Assembly: GCF_011065895.1 (NCBI RefSeq)
Contig: NZ_JAALCR010000006.1
Coordinates: forward strand, 248,001-312,000
Length of the DNA: 64,000 bases
DNA from: Paludisphaera rhizosphaerae
GTDB lineage: Bacteria; Planctomycetota; Planctomycetia; Isosphaerales; Isosphaeraceae
Reading direction: 5' to 3'
Part shown: positions 1 to 8,637 of the stretch, piece by piece
Layout of the letters: each line of letters opens with the position of its first letter
Numbering within the stretch: position 1 is the stretch's first letter
Translations under genes and position numbers: made by a program
Notes under the pieces: generated by a model
Told to the model about the DNA's origin: nothing
Seen by the model: only the letters and a program-made list of their open reading frames with translations
Databases searched by the model: none

Positions 1-468
1 TGCCGGGGAGAGGCCACGCGCGAAGGGGAGGAACTCGCCCAGGGGGTCTGGTTGAAATTGGTCCGAGAGCTGCCGACCTTCGATTACGACCCGTCGAGGT
101 CGTTCCGCGGCTTGCTGCGGACGATGTCCCGGAACGCGGCGGTCGACCACTTTCGACGACTGGGCCGTGCGCCGGCCGTCGAGCGGCTGGGGGATCGCGA
201 GCCGATCGCCCCCCGCGAGTTCACGACGACCCTTCGCGGCGGACGACGGCTCAGCCCCCAGGAGGCCGCGAGCCTTCAAGAGGCCGTGCGGAAGCAGGTG
301 AGGCCCGACGCCTGGGAGATCTTCCGCCGCTGCGCGATCGAGGGGGAGCGAATCTCCGACGTCGCCCGCGAACTGGGCAGGAACTACGCCGCCGTCTACA
401 TGGCCTGCGAGCGCGTCCGGTTCAAGGTCCGGAAGGAAGCGGATCGCCGGTTGGGCGGAGCGGCCTAG
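1..468 (+). CDS. ECF-type RNA polymerase sigma factor (5' truncated by window edge)
   Basis: The reading frame is open from base 1 and the start lies outside the window, so this is the C-terminal 155 residues or so of an ECF sigma factor. The visible part begins in the end of region 2: a VWLKLVRELPTFDYDP stretch is followed by SFRGLLRTMSRNAAVDHFRR, the typical sigma region 2.3-2.4 of planctomycete ECF factors. A C-terminal region 4 helix-turn-helix follows (ISDVARELGRNYAAVYMACERVR). It directs RNA polymerase core to specific promoters. A large Ser/Thr kinase starts 20 bases downstream in the same direction, a common planctomycete pairing that suggests the kinase controls this factor or its regulon. 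The family is clear; the regulon is unknown. Confidence 0.85.
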   Translation, partial: CRGEATREGEELAQGVWLKLVRELPTFDYDPSRSFRGLLRTMSRNAAVDHFRRLGRAPAVERLGDREPIAPREFTTTLRGGRRLSPQEAASLQEAVRKQVRPDAWEIFRRCAIEGERISDVARELGRNYAAVYMACERVRFKVRKEADRRLGGAA

Positions 469-488
469 CTCGTCAAGGGGACGCTGAC

Positions 489-3410
489 ATGAACGACGAC
501 TGCCCCCCGTTCTCGGCGATCCGCCGCCTCGGTGATCTGACCGGCGACGCCGAGCCCGACCCGAAGCTGGTCGCCCACCTGGAGAATTGCGCGGGCTGTC
601 GCGACCTCCTCGACCGCCTGATGATCGAGGGGACCGGGACCGGGCCGTCGACGATCGCCGCGACCGTCGAGGACTCCGAGGTCGATTCCGACGCCCCTCC
701 GGCGATCCCCGGGCTGGTCGACTTCCAGAAGATCGGCCACGGCGGGTCGGCGGTCGTCTACAAGGCGCGTCGCGAGGGGCTGGACGTCTGGGTCGCGGTG
801 AAGTTTCTGGACCCCGGCCCCCCCGGTTCGCGATCGCGTCGGGAGCGGGCCGTCCGAGAAGCCCAGGCCGCGGCGCGGGTGCGGCATCCCAACGTCGTTC
901 GGACGTTCGACGTCGGGCTGGCCGATGGTTCGCCCTACATCGTCATGGAGTACTTCGAGGCCGGCACTCTGGCCGACCGGCTGGGGAAATCGGGAGCGCT
1001 GCCGCCGAGCGACGCGGCTCGGCTGGTTCTGACGCTGGCTGAGGCTGTCCAGGCGATCCACGGTCGCGGCCTGATCCACCGCGACCTCAAGCCGTCCAAC
1101 GTGCTCCTGCACGGCAAGGCCGACGCCGACCTGGCGAACCTCCAGCCTGTCGTCGCCGACTTCGGTCTCGCTCGAGAGATCGACGCCGAGGGGCTGACCG
1201 ACACCCGTCACGGACCCGGCACCCCCGGCTACATGGCCCCGGAACAGGTCGAGGGCCGACCGGGGACCGTCACCGAGGCCGCCGACGTCTTCGCGCTGGG
1301 GGCGATCCTCTACCGCCTGCTGACCGGCCGACCGCCGTTCGCCGGTCAGTCTCGGATGGAGACCATGCAGTTGACTCTGGCGGCGAAGGCCCCGCCGATC
1401 TCGCGAGACGCTCCCGAAGTCCCCTGGGCGCTGGAGGCGATCGTCGCCAACTGCCTCCGCCGCCGACCGGCCGAACGTTATCCCTCGGCCGCGGCGCTCG
1501 CCGACGATCTCCAGCGCTTTCTGGAAGGCCGTCGACCGGCCAGACGGCCCCTGCGGATCACCTCGCGGGTCGGCGCGCTCCTGGCCTTGATCGCCGTGGC
1601 CACGGCCCTGGCTGTCCCCTTCTGGCAAACTCCGACCGACCTCCCAACGCCCGCCGCCCCCCCGGTCATCTCTGCCCCCGTCGCGCCGCCCCCGTCCCAG
1701 GCTCCGAGCGACGTCCAGGTGAAGGAGCGCGTCCACTCGGCGGCCCGACTGATCGAGAATCTGACCCGTACGTTCAGCACGATGAACGGCCGGGAGATCA
1801 CTGTCGTCGCCGAGGCCTGCGAAGGTGCCCTGATCGAAGCGCGCATGGCCTCGCCACGGCTTGTCGGCGATCCCGACTTTCGACGCGACCGCGCACAGCT
1901 GGCCGGAGGCATGGCCCGGCTCGAAGACCGTCGAGGCAACGGGGCCGTCGCCTGCCGACTGTTCGCCGAGGCCGCCGACCTCTGCGGCCCGATCGCCGAC
2001 GCGCCCTGGACCGACGAAGCCCGGCTCAGGAGGGCGGTCTTCCTTCTCGCCGTGGCTCGCGACCAGATCGCCATGCGACGCTACGACGAGGCGCTGGCCG
2101 CTCTGGCGGACGAACGGGAATTGCTCCGAACGATCCTCAACGTCGACGAGGCGGCGGACCTGGACCGCGAAGCCCGCTTCCTCACGGCCTCGATCCAGGT
2201 CGCCGAAGGGCCGACCACCGAGGGCTGGCGGACGATGGCCGTTCTGCGTGAGGAGATTCGCGCCGCACTCCGCGACCGACCGCGGTCGGTTCGGCTCTGG
2301 CACGTCCTGGGCGACGTCTACCAGAATGAGGGACGGTTGGAGGAAGCCCTTGAGACCTGTCGACGAAGGCTGGCGCTGCCGACGCCGGAAGGCGAGTTCG
2401 GCGAGTTGACGGTTTATGAACTGGCAGGCGCTCTGATCGAGTTGGCGCGCAGAACGCGCGATCCCTTGCGGCGCCAAACGGCCCTGGATGAGGCCGAGCC
2501 TCTGATCCGCGACGGCCTCGCCCGCATGGAGCGGATCCAGGCCAGCCGCGGCGACGAGTTCGCCGTCGTCGACGACGCCGGGTGGCTAAGAAACCTCGCC
2601 AGTTTCCTGAACGCAGAGCGCGAGCGCGACGGCGCGGCCGTGGTCGGCGACCGCTTCGCCGAGCGATTGGCCGCAGCCCTGGCCGCTGAGACTCGCGACG
2701 GCCGCGCCCCGGTCGACGGCGGTCGGCTGGCCGCGCTCCGCGACGAACTCGCCGCCGAGTACGCCTGGGTGACGCGCCCCGGCGCCTTTGATCCCCCCAC
2801 TCCCGACGCCCGCCGCGGCTACGAACCCGGAGTCGCCGCCAGGGACTTTGAACGCGGCCTAGGCTTGCTGGAGCGAGGCGAGGCCCCCCAGGCCCGGCTG
2901 CGGTTCGCCGCCGCCTTCGTGGACGTGGCCTCGGGCCGTCGCATCCAGGAGGGGGACTGGCGTCGCGCCGCCGAGCTTTGCGAGCAAGCCCGCGCGTTAG
3001 TCGAAGCTACCCCGTCCGCCGGCCCCCCCGCCGACCGCCTGTTCGTTCTCAGCGAGAGTTGGTCTCAAACGGTCAAGGCCCTCTGGGACCATGCCGAACG
3101 CCCCCGCACCCGCGAGGCCCTGCTCCACTCCCGCGACGCCGCGCGGGCCCTCTTCGAGGCTCGCTCCGACGATCTCGACCATCGAGCCTACGACAAGGCG
3201 ATTGCCCGACTCGCCAACTTCGAGCGCGAGGGGGGCGACTACGAGAAGGCCGCGGCCGTGATGGCCCAGCGCCGGCCGCTCTGGCCGGAGGGATCGACCA
3301 AGGCTGTTGAGATCGACGACGCTCTCATCGTGATCGAGGACGCGCGGAAGGCCCCCGCGACGCGGAGCATCGCAACCGGGCCGGGGCGGTCGCCTGCCGC
3401 GTCGCCTTGA
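489..3410 (+). CDS. Membrane Ser/Thr protein kinase with N-terminal zinc-finger-like motif and TPR-like C-terminus
   Basis: The 973-residue protein starts at an ATG 8 bases after AAGGGG. Residues about 30-45 hold HLENCAGC, the HxxxCxxC pattern of zinc-binding anti-sigma domains. The kinase domain spans about residues 75-345: glycine loop IGHGGSAVV, VAVKFL lysine, HRDLKPSN catalytic loop near 197, ADFGLA, and GTPGYMAPE. One membrane helix follows at about 361-380 (GALLALIAVATALAV), then roughly 580 alanine/arginine-rich residues that read as TPR-like helical pairs. The expected topology is a cytoplasmic kinase and a periplasmic or extracytoplasmic helical sensor. Because it sits directly behind an ECF sigma gene, the N-terminal motif may bind the sigma factor (inference). 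Confidence 0.88.
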   Translation: MNDDCPPFSAIRRLGDLTGDAEPDPKLVAHLENCAGCRDLLDRLMIEGTGTGPSTIAATVEDSEVDSDAPPAIPGLVDFQKIGHGGSAVVYKARREGLDVWVAVKFLDPGPPGSRSRRERAVREAQAAARVRHPNVVRTFDVGLADGSPYIVMEYFEAGTLADRLGKSGALPPSDAARLVLTLAEAVQAIHGRGLIHRDLKPSNVLLHGKADADLANLQPVVADFGLAREIDAEGLTDTRHGPGTPGYMAPEQVEGRPGTVTEAADVFALGAILYRLLTGRPPFAGQSRMETMQLTLAAKAPPISRDAPEVPWALEAIVANCLRRRPAERYPSAAALADDLQRFLEGRRPARRPLRITSRVGALLALIAVATALAVPFWQTPTDLPTPAAPPVISAPVAPPPSQAPSDVQVKERVHSAARLIENLTRTFSTMNGREITVVAEACEGALIEARMASPRLVGDPDFRRDRAQLAGGMARLEDRRGNGAVACRLFAEAADLCGPIADAPWTDEARLRRAVFLLAVARDQIAMRRYDEALAALADERELLRTILNVDEAADLDREARFLTASIQVAEGPTTEGWRTMAVLREEIRAALRDRPRSVRLWHVLGDVYQNEGRLEEALETCRRRLALPTPEGEFGELTVYELAGALIELARRTRDPLRRQTALDEAEPLIRDGLARMERIQASRGDEFAVVDDAGWLRNLASFLNAERERDGAAVVGDRFAERLAAALAAETRDGRAPVDGGRLAALRDELAAEYAWVTRPGAFDPPTPDARRGYEPGVAARDFERGLGLLERGEAPQARLRFAAAFVDVASGRRIQEGDWRRAAELCEQARALVEATPSAGPPADRLFVLSESWSQTVKALWDHAERPRTREALLHSRDAARALFEARSDDLDHRAYDKAIARLANFEREGGDYEKAAAVMAQRRPLWPEGSTKAVEIDDALIVIEDARKAPATRSIATGPGRSPAASP

Positions 3411-3426
3411 TGGCGTCGGGCTCGGG

Positions 3427-4446
3427 TCAGCCGGCGGCGCGGGCTTCGATGATGGAGAAGGGCGACCGCGTGGGGAGGACGCGGACGTCGGTGTAGCCGG
3501 CGGCCTCCAGCAGGGCGCGGAACTCGGCGGCGGAGCGTTCGCGGCCGCCGGTCATGACCATCATGTTCAGGTCGCCCAGCCGGCCGATTGAGGGCTCGTC
3601 GCCGTCAGGGAGGACCACCTCGACAATCATGATCCGCGAGCCCGGAGACGCCGACTTCCGGCAGTTGCCGAGGATCGCCGAGGCGCGGCGGTCGTCCCAG
3701 TCGTGCAGGATCCACTTCAAGACAGTCAGGTCGCCGCCGGGGACCTCCGCGAAGAAGTCGCCGGGGACGATCTCGCAGCGCCCGGAGACGCCCCGGGCTT
3801 TGATGAGGTCCTTCGCGCCGGCCAGCCCGGAGGGGGTGTCGAACAGCACGCCTTCCGACTTCGGCGCGGCGTTGAGGATCGCCGAGAGGAGCCCGCCGTT
3901 GCCGCCGCCGACGTCCACGATCCTGCCGAACGACGTGAAGTCCACGGCCGCCGTGACGGCCGCCTCGACCGCCGCGGAGCCCGCCGTCATGGCGTCGTTG
4001 AAGTCGGCCGAGACCTCGGGATGGCTGGCGTAGTAGTCGAAGACGGGCATGCCGAAGATACGGTCGAAGGCCGTCTCCCCCGTCTTGACGCTCTGGTCGA
4101 GCGAGGCCCAGGCGCGGCGGTGATCGTCGGCCATCACGCCCAGGAAGAACGACCGCATCGAGCCCGGGACGCCCGTCCGCAGCGTCTGGCCGAAGGGCGT
4201 CAGCCCGTATCGCCCCCCCTCGGCTCGCACCGCGCCGGCCGTCACCAGCGCGCGGAGCAATCGGAGCGTCGAGGGCTCGTGCGCACCCAGGGCCTTCGCC
4301 ACCTCCGCGGCCGTCCGCAGGTCGTCGCCGATCCGGTCGGCCACGCCCAGTTTCGCCGCCGCATAAAGCGTCTGCGAAGCCCAATAGCCCGCGACAGCCC
4401 TGAACGCCTGGTCCTGAGGCGACTTCTCGTCCATTCCCATTCCCAT
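3427..4446 (-). CDS. SAM-dependent O-methyltransferase (acetylserotonin/hydroxyindole O-methyltransferase-like)
   Basis: This 339-residue protein has the two-part layout of plant- and polyketide-type O-methyltransferases. An N-terminal winged-helix dimerisation domain (about residues 10-100, with TAAEVAKALGAHEPSTLRLLRAL) precedes a Rossmann SAM-binding domain. DVGGGNGG near residue 175 is the glycine-rich SAM motif I, and LHDWDD near 245 holds the conserved catalytic-base histidine region. The start is the first ATG of ATGGGAATGGGAATGGAC, preceded by GGGAGA at 5-base spacing. The substrate cannot be read from the sequence; these enzymes methylate hydroxyls of small aromatic or polyketide compounds. 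The gene is convergent with the upstream kinase gene and has no pathway neighbours. Confidence 0.85.
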   Translation of the reverse strand: MGMGMDEKSPQDQAFRAVAGYWASQTLYAAAKLGVADRIGDDLRTAAEVAKALGAHEPSTLRLLRALVTAGAVRAEGGRYGLTPFGQTLRTGVPGSMRSFFLGVMADDHRRAWASLDQSVKTGETAFDRIFGMPVFDYYASHPEVSADFNDAMTAGSAAVEAAVTAAVDFTSFGRIVDVGGGNGGLLSAILNAAPKSEGVLFDTPSGLAGAKDLIKARGVSGRCEIVPGDFFAEVPGGDLTVLKWILHDWDDRRASAILGNCRKSASPGSRIMIVEVVLPDGDEPSIGRLGDLNMMVMTGGRERSAAEFRALLEAAGYTDVRVLPTRSPFSIIEARAAG

Positions 4447-4854
4447 GCAAGTCTCCCTGACTCGAACCCCGAAACCGAGGCAAGAACGGCCACGACCGCC
4501 GAGTCTTACCTGCCGAGGCTCGCCTTCAGGAGACGAAAAAAGACCCGTCGAGCCGACGCGCGGGACGTAAGTCCAGGCGGATATGAGCTTGCGGCGTGAC
4601 GGGAATGCGGTTCGCCCTGGCGGAGTTCGGCCTCAGAGGATCGGGCTCTCCGCCGTCGAGCAGTCGGAAAACGAAGTCGAGATCCAGGGCCTCGTCGGCT
4701 TGAGAGAACGACTCGATGCCCGCCTCCGGCCCCATGACGACCGGCCTCGGCCGCTTGCGCCGTCATGACTGGAATTCGGGCGTGCCCCGCGTCTCGCCGC
4801 CCTCATCAGAGGGATTGGCGAGACGTCGGGAGCTTGCGCAGACGAACCAACGGC
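4447..4854. other. Intergenic stretch with one doubtful short ORF
   Basis: This 408-base gap lies between the O-methyltransferase and the FKBP isomerase. It shows no repeats, RNA structure or clear promoter. The only reading frame with protein-like composition is at 4526-4735 on the minus strand, listed separately. Confidence 0.5.
4526..4735 (-). CDS. Possible small hypothetical protein (69 aa)
   Basis: The frame starts at an ATG 9 bases after GAGG and encodes 69 residues, with a hydrophobic/acidic block (LDLDFVFRLLDGGEPDP) that looks more like real protein than the other frames here. It resembles no family I recognise. It could equally be a remnant or a chance ORF in GC-rich DNA; treat as tentative. 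Confidence 0.22.
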   Translation of the reverse strand: MGPEAGIESFSQADEALDLDFVFRLLDGGEPDPLRPNSARANRIPVTPQAHIRLDLRPARRLDGSFFVS

Positions 4855-5319
4855 TCAGCGGACGCCGAGCAGCTCGACCTCGAAGTAGAGGGTGGCGTTC
4901 GGGGGGATGACCCCGCCGGCACCGCGGGCGCCGTAGCCCAGCTTGGCCGGGATCAGCAACTCGCGCTTGCCGCCGACCTTCATGCCGGCGACGCCCTCGT
5001 CCCAGCCCTTGATGACCATGCCGGCGCCGAGCGGGAAATCGAACGGCTCGTCACGATCGAGCGAGCTGTCGAACTTCTTCCCCTTCTTGCCGTCTTCCCA
5101 GAGCCAGCCGGTGTAGTGCATCTTGCAGGTGTTGCCGGCCTTGGCGACCGCGCCGGTCCCTTCCTTGGCGTCGCGGTATTCGAGCCCGCTGTCGGTCTTC
5201 GTCATCGCCTTCTCCTTCTTGGCTTCCTGGGCCCGGGCGGGGATCGAGAGCCCCAGCGTCAACAAGGCGGCCAGAGCGGCGGTCAGCCAAACCCGCGTCG
5301 TCACGTCAGCGGTCTTCAA
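4855..5319 (-). CDS. Secreted FKBP-type peptidyl-prolyl cis-trans isomerase
   Basis: The protein is a single-domain FKBP with a signal peptide. The preferred start is a TTG at 5317-5319, 8 bases after AGGAAGGAG, which gives 154 residues. It begins with [20 protein letters not shown] and ends its signal at SIPARAQ. A longer frame upstream lacks a good ribosome site and would bury the signal peptide. The FKBP core shows [64 protein letters not shown], with the active-site pattern of proline isomerases intact. It should accelerate prolyl isomerisation during folding of exported proteins. It stands alone on the minus strand. Confidence 0.9.
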   Translation of the reverse strand: MKTADVTTRVWLTAALAALLTLGLSIPARAQEAKKEKAMTKTDSGLEYRDAKEGTGAVAKAGNTCKMHYTGWLWEDGKKGKKFDSSLDRDEPFDFPLGAGMVIKGWDEGVAGMKVGGKRELLIPAKLGYGARGAGGVIPPNATLYFEVELLGVR

Positions 5320-5462
5320 GTGTCTTGCTCCTTCCTGCCCACATTCTCCTTCCGCGTCCTCCCCCTTTTGGGTCGAGGATCGCGACGAACCGCCGACCCT
5401 ACCACATCTCCAACCCCGAAAACCACCACCCGCCGGCTCCTGAAAACCGTCGGAAAATCTCG

Positions 5463-5490
5463 TGGACAATGTCGTGAACGCCGATATACT
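5463..5490 (+). promoter_or_regulatory. Candidate sigma-70 promoter
   Basis: TGGACA (5463-5468) and TATACT (5485-5490) are each five-of-six matches to the -35 and -10 consensus, separated by 16 bases. It would drive the small frame at 5555 and/or the gene at 5917. Confidence 0.45.
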
Positions 5491-5554
5491 GCACGTCTGT
5501 CAACCGTTTTCGGATTCCCGAGGAATTCATGTCACATTCGGGAGGGCCGTCGCC

Positions 5555-5659
5555 ATGAAGATGACAGATGACTCGCGCAACATGCCGGTTGATTTCCATC
5601 GCTTCAATTTGCGACGGATTTCGACAAGGAAATCGACGGAGCGGCGAATATTCCCCTGA
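5555..5659 (+). CDS. Possible 34-residue peptide
   Basis: An ATG 8 bases after GGGAGGG opens a basic 34-residue frame beginning MKMTDDSRNMPVDFHRFNLR. It lies about 65 bases downstream of the candidate promoter at 5463-5490. The ribosome site is good, but no family is recognised and the length allows a chance ORF. Confidence 0.3.
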   Translation: MKMTDDSRNMPVDFHRFNLRRISTRKSTERRIFP

Positions 5660-5916
5660 ACTTTCGCGTCTCGAACGGCGTCTTCGTCAGAAATGCAGGG
5701 GTCGCCCGGAGTGGACGATCCGACGTTCATAACCTAGATCCAGTAAGGGACGACGTGCGACGGAGTTCGCGACGGCGTTGTAATTCCCAACCCCAAAGAG
5801 CCTGCGTCGCCACGGCGCATCTCTCCACGACTGAACACGGCAAAGACCGAATCGACCCGGATCGGCCGGCTCGAAAGACTCGCCGAGATCCGATCATTCA
5901 CTGCAAGGACGTCTCC

Positions 5917-6228
5917 ATGTTGACCCCGCTCCCGACCAAACGCTGGAAACGCTCGCCCGCCGAAGCGGCGCCGGCCGCCCTGCGCCCGGACGACGCGACC
6001 CAGGAGTTCGTCCCTGCCTCGGCCGACTCGGACCACATCGCCGAGCTTCTCCGCCACACCACGTTCCGCGCCCACGACGCCCTCAAGGCGGCTCAGACCA
6101 ACCCCCAGACCCTCCGCACCATCCGCGCTGAGGTCGTCGGACTGGAACGCGAGATCGAACGACTCGGCCTCCGCGCCCTCCGCCCGTTCCTCAATTCCCT
6201 CCGCCGCAAGCTCGAAGAATCGCTCTAA
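5917..6228 (+). CDS. Small hypothetical protein (103 aa)
   Basis: The frame starts at the ATG of MLTPLPTKRWKRSP, 8 bases after AAGGA. The longer in-frame upstream part is arginine-rich and lacks a ribosome site, so it was discarded. Residues about 20-45 are acidic and alanine-rich, and the C-terminal half is predicted helical (HIAELLRHTTFRAHDALKAA, then EREIERLGLRALRPFLNSLRRKLEESL), suggesting a coiled-coil or helical hairpin. No signal peptide or membrane segment is present. Function unknown. Confidence 0.6.
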   Translation: MLTPLPTKRWKRSPAEAAPAALRPDDATQEFVPASADSDHIAELLRHTTFRAHDALKAAQTNPQTLRTIRAEVVGLEREIERLGLRALRPFLNSLRRKLEESL

Positions 6229-6536
6229 CTCGTGGCGAAGGGCTTGTGCAATTGTTTTATTTTAGCTATTTTGACCGAACGTCCTGATTCCCCGCACCTC
6301 GCAGGGTGGGATCAGACAACGAGACAGCAAGACCGGACGGCGGCGTCCGCCGGGTGTTTCGGGAGGCAAGCGGTCCGGCCGATCTCGGCAAGGCCGACCG
6401 CTCCCAACGGATTCGACCGCGACCCCAAGCGCGGCCGGAGAACCGACACCCCAAGCGGCGCCGTCCCCGGTCTTTTTTATTGCGTCGACGCCTGAGCTTC
6501 GCCGCCGATCGAGATCGGCGGCGAAGAGGGCGACGA
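6229..6536. other. Intergenic region with AT-rich tract and hairpin
   Basis: Directly after the stop of the 103-aa gene is an unusually AT-rich tract (6244-6275) that also fits a plus-strand promoter (TTGTGC, 17 bases, TATTTT). It is equally likely to be the T-rich end of that transcript. The remainder holds the hairpin at 6498-6525 and no credible gene. Confidence 0.4.
6498..6525 (-). terminator. Perfect 13-bp inverted repeat, likely transcript end of the 84-aa gene
   Basis: TTCGCCGCCGATC is followed after two bases by its exact reverse complement. It begins 12 bases past the stop of the minus-strand gene at 6537-6791. There is no T-run directly behind it on the minus strand, so it may be a processing or Rho-type end and not a classic intrinsic terminator. 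Confidence 0.45.
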
Positions 6537-6791
6537 TCACTTGCCGCGTCGGCCGCCCCCTTGCTGACGGCCGGCCTGCTGGTTGCCGCGGCCGATTTCC
6601 ACCATATGGCTGCGGGCGGAAGCCTCGGCGTTCTTGGCCTGGGCGGATTCAAGGGCCTCGCGGGTCTGTTCCGCGGCGACGGCGCCCTTCTCCTTATCCT
6701 TTCCCTTGGCCGAGGCCGTGTCCTTCTTCGAGGCTCCCCCCGCACCCTTGCCGAGGGCGTCGCTGAGTCTGAACTTGCCGATGCCTGCCAT
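6537..6791 (-). CDS. Small alanine/glutamine-rich hypothetical protein (84 aa)
   Basis: The start is the ATG of MAGIGKFRLSDALGKGAGGA, 6 bases after GAAGGAGA. The protein is basic and low in complexity: a GASKKDTASAKGKDKEKG segment is followed by a helical alanine/glutamate-rich part and a tail of G, Q and R (QQAGRQQGGGRRGK). No signal peptide or membrane segment is present. Such lysine-rich, disordered small proteins often bind nucleic acid, but this is only inference. It stops 26 bases before the monooxygenase stop region begins on the other side, and a strong hairpin follows its stop. Confidence 0.65.
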   Translation of the reverse strand: MAGIGKFRLSDALGKGAGGASKKDTASAKGKDKEKGAVAAEQTREALESAQAKNAEASARSHMVEIGRGNQQAGRQQGGGRRGK

Positions 6792-6817
6792 GGTCGTCTC
6801 CTTCGGGACGTCGTGGG

Positions 6818-8536
6818 TCAAAGGAAGAGGCGTTTGCAGTATTCGCGAAAGGCCAGCGGTTCGAGCGGTCGAGCGCGGAAGCCGATGAATCCGTCGGGTC
6901 GGATCAGAAACAAACATGCACCCTGGGCGCCGAACCGACGGTGAAGCGCATCGGCCGGGTCGGCCAGCCGTTCTCCGCGCCAGCCGGCGGAGACCTCGAT
7001 GGGCTTGTGGGGCTCGACGAGGATGGGGCGGATGCGGTCGGCGAGGTGGGGCGGGATGAACTCCTCGGCCAGGAAGTCCACCCGATAGGCGCCGGATTCC
7101 GGCTGAGTCCCCTGGAAGACCAGCAGGACGTGCCCCGGCGGAGCGTGTTCGGGGAAGACCACGTCGGAGAGCCGCTGCGGCAGGCCGGTGGTCGGGTCGG
7201 ACTGGGTCAGCAACACGTCGGGCATTCGTTCGCCCGGTCGGGGGCCGCGCCGGAAGGCCTCGCTGGCGTTGAAGCCGGTGGCGCCCTCGCGCGCGGCGGC
7301 CATGACCCAGCCGGTCCGCGACTCGGCGACGATCGGGCTGTTCGGATAGGCGACCGTCAACTCGGCCACCTCGCGTGAGAGCTTCCGCCGGAACGCCTCG
7401 ATCCGGCCCGCGCCGGCGAGCGTCGCGTCGCGAAGGGCGCGGGCGATCGGGTTCCGCAGGCCGATCATCGACATCGCCCGGTCGGTCCCCCGCAGGACGC
7501 GTTCACCGACAGGCCGGCGCTCGGGGTCGTACGATTCCAGGATCGACTCCGGCGCCTCGCCGCGGAGGACCATCGCCAGCTTCCAGGCCAGGTTTGCGGC
7601 GTCCTGGACGCCGGTGTTCATCCCCTGCCCTCCCGCCGGGCTGTGGAGGTGAGCGGCGTCGCCGGCGACGAAGACCCGACCCGCTCGGTAGCGGTCGACG
7701 ACCCGGCGGTGGATGGTGAACGCGGAGGTCCAGACCGTCTCGCCCAGCACGCCCCCGAGGCCGGAGATCGGGCCGAGCAGCACGGCGAAACGCGCGGCGA
7801 TCTCCTCGGGCGTCTGGGCGTTGGATCGGCCGCCGGCGTCAATCAGCCGCCAGAGGCCCTTCTCCGGGAGCGGGAGCGCGACGAACACGCCCTCCGACGT
7901 GAGGGCGACGGTCCCCTCGTCGGTCGGCTGGTTCCAGGCGACCTCGGCATCAGCGAGCAGGTACCGCTCCGGATATTCGTCGCCTGCGAACGCCAGACCC
8001 AGGCCGTGCCGCACGGCGCTTCGGGCTCCGTCACAGCCGATCAGCCAGCGGGTGCGGACGAAGTTCGACCGGCCGTCGTCGGTTTTCAACTCGACGGTCG
8101 CGCCGTCGACGTCGGCCTTGAAGGAGGCCAGCCGGGTGTACCACTCGACCTCGCCCCCCAACTCCTCCAGCCGGTCGAGAACGATCCGTTCGGTCCGGCC
8201 TTGCGGGAGGACCAGGATGTACGGGAACCGGGTTTCGTCGGGAGAGAGCGTGAACCGGACGTCGACCAGCTTCTTCCCGCCACGATAGACGCCGACGCCG
8301 TGCGCCGGGAGCCCCTCGTCACGCATCTGGTCGGCGACGCCCATTCGTCGGAAAACGTCCATCGTCGCCGCCTGGATGCCCAGGGCTCGAGACTCGCGAA
8401 CGGGCGTCGTGTCGTGCTTCTCGTCGACGAGCAGGCAGTCGACGCCCCATCGTCGTAGCTCGCAGGCCAGGGTGAGGCCCGTCGGCCCGGCCCCTGAGAT
8501 CAGCACCTGCACCTCGCGATCGATCCATTCCGCCAT
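6818..8536 (-). CDS. FAD-dependent aromatic-ring monooxygenase (PheA/TfdB-like)
   Basis: The 572-residue protein starts at the ATG of MAEWIDREVQV, behind a G-rich ribosome site. The Rossmann FAD motif is near the N-terminus (VLISGAGPTGLTLACELRRWG). CDGARSAVR is the class A flavoprotein DG motif, and GRVFVAGDAAHLHSPAGGQG with GMNTGVQDAANLAWKLA is the GD motif. The last 150 residues or so resemble the thioredoxin-like C-terminal domain of phenol hydroxylase relatives, ending LFLIRPDGFIGFRARPLE. The enzyme should use NAD(P)H, FAD and oxygen to hydroxylate an aromatic or polyketide substrate, which the sequence does not reveal. It has no pathway neighbours. Confidence 0.88.
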   Translation of the reverse strand: MAEWIDREVQVLISGAGPTGLTLACELRRWGVDCLLVDEKHDTTPVRESRALGIQAATMDVFRRMGVADQMRDEGLPAHGVGVYRGGKKLVDVRFTLSPDETRFPYILVLPQGRTERIVLDRLEELGGEVEWYTRLASFKADVDGATVELKTDDGRSNFVRTRWLIGCDGARSAVRHGLGLAFAGDEYPERYLLADAEVAWNQPTDEGTVALTSEGVFVALPLPEKGLWRLIDAGGRSNAQTPEEIAARFAVLLGPISGLGGVLGETVWTSAFTIHRRVVDRYRAGRVFVAGDAAHLHSPAGGQGMNTGVQDAANLAWKLAMVLRGEAPESILESYDPERRPVGERVLRGTDRAMSMIGLRNPIARALRDATLAGAGRIEAFRRKLSREVAELTVAYPNSPIVAESRTGWVMAAAREGATGFNASEAFRRGPRPGERMPDVLLTQSDPTTGLPQRLSDVVFPEHAPPGHVLLVFQGTQPESGAYRVDFLAEEFIPPHLADRIRPILVEPHKPIEVSAGWRGERLADPADALHRRFGAQGACLFLIRPDGFIGFRARPLEPLAFREYCKRLFL

Positions 8537-8637
8537 CACCGAAATCCCCCCCCGCCGTCCAAGACCCCTCCAATGTGCCACACCCGCGGCCGCGCCGCCA
8601 CGACCCGGCGACAGGTGCTGAAATCACGCGGTCCGGA

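Larger units (their letters stand above)
5320..5916. other. Intergenic region with a candidate sigma-70 promoter and a very small ORF
   Basis: A gap of nearly 600 bases between the minus-strand FKBP gene and the plus-strand gene at 5917, somewhat less GC-rich than its surroundings. It holds a good promoter match at 5463-5490 and a 34-codon frame with a ribosome site at 5555. Nothing else in it could be supported. Confidence 0.5.

Noticed and set aside
465-2477. 670-codon open frame on the minus strand
   Set aside because: Antisense shadow of the kinase gene; Arg/Gly-rich composition with no domain.
6262-6540. 92-codon minus-strand frame after the 84-aa gene
   Set aside because: It spans the hairpin, has no ribosome site and low-complexity Arg-rich sequence.
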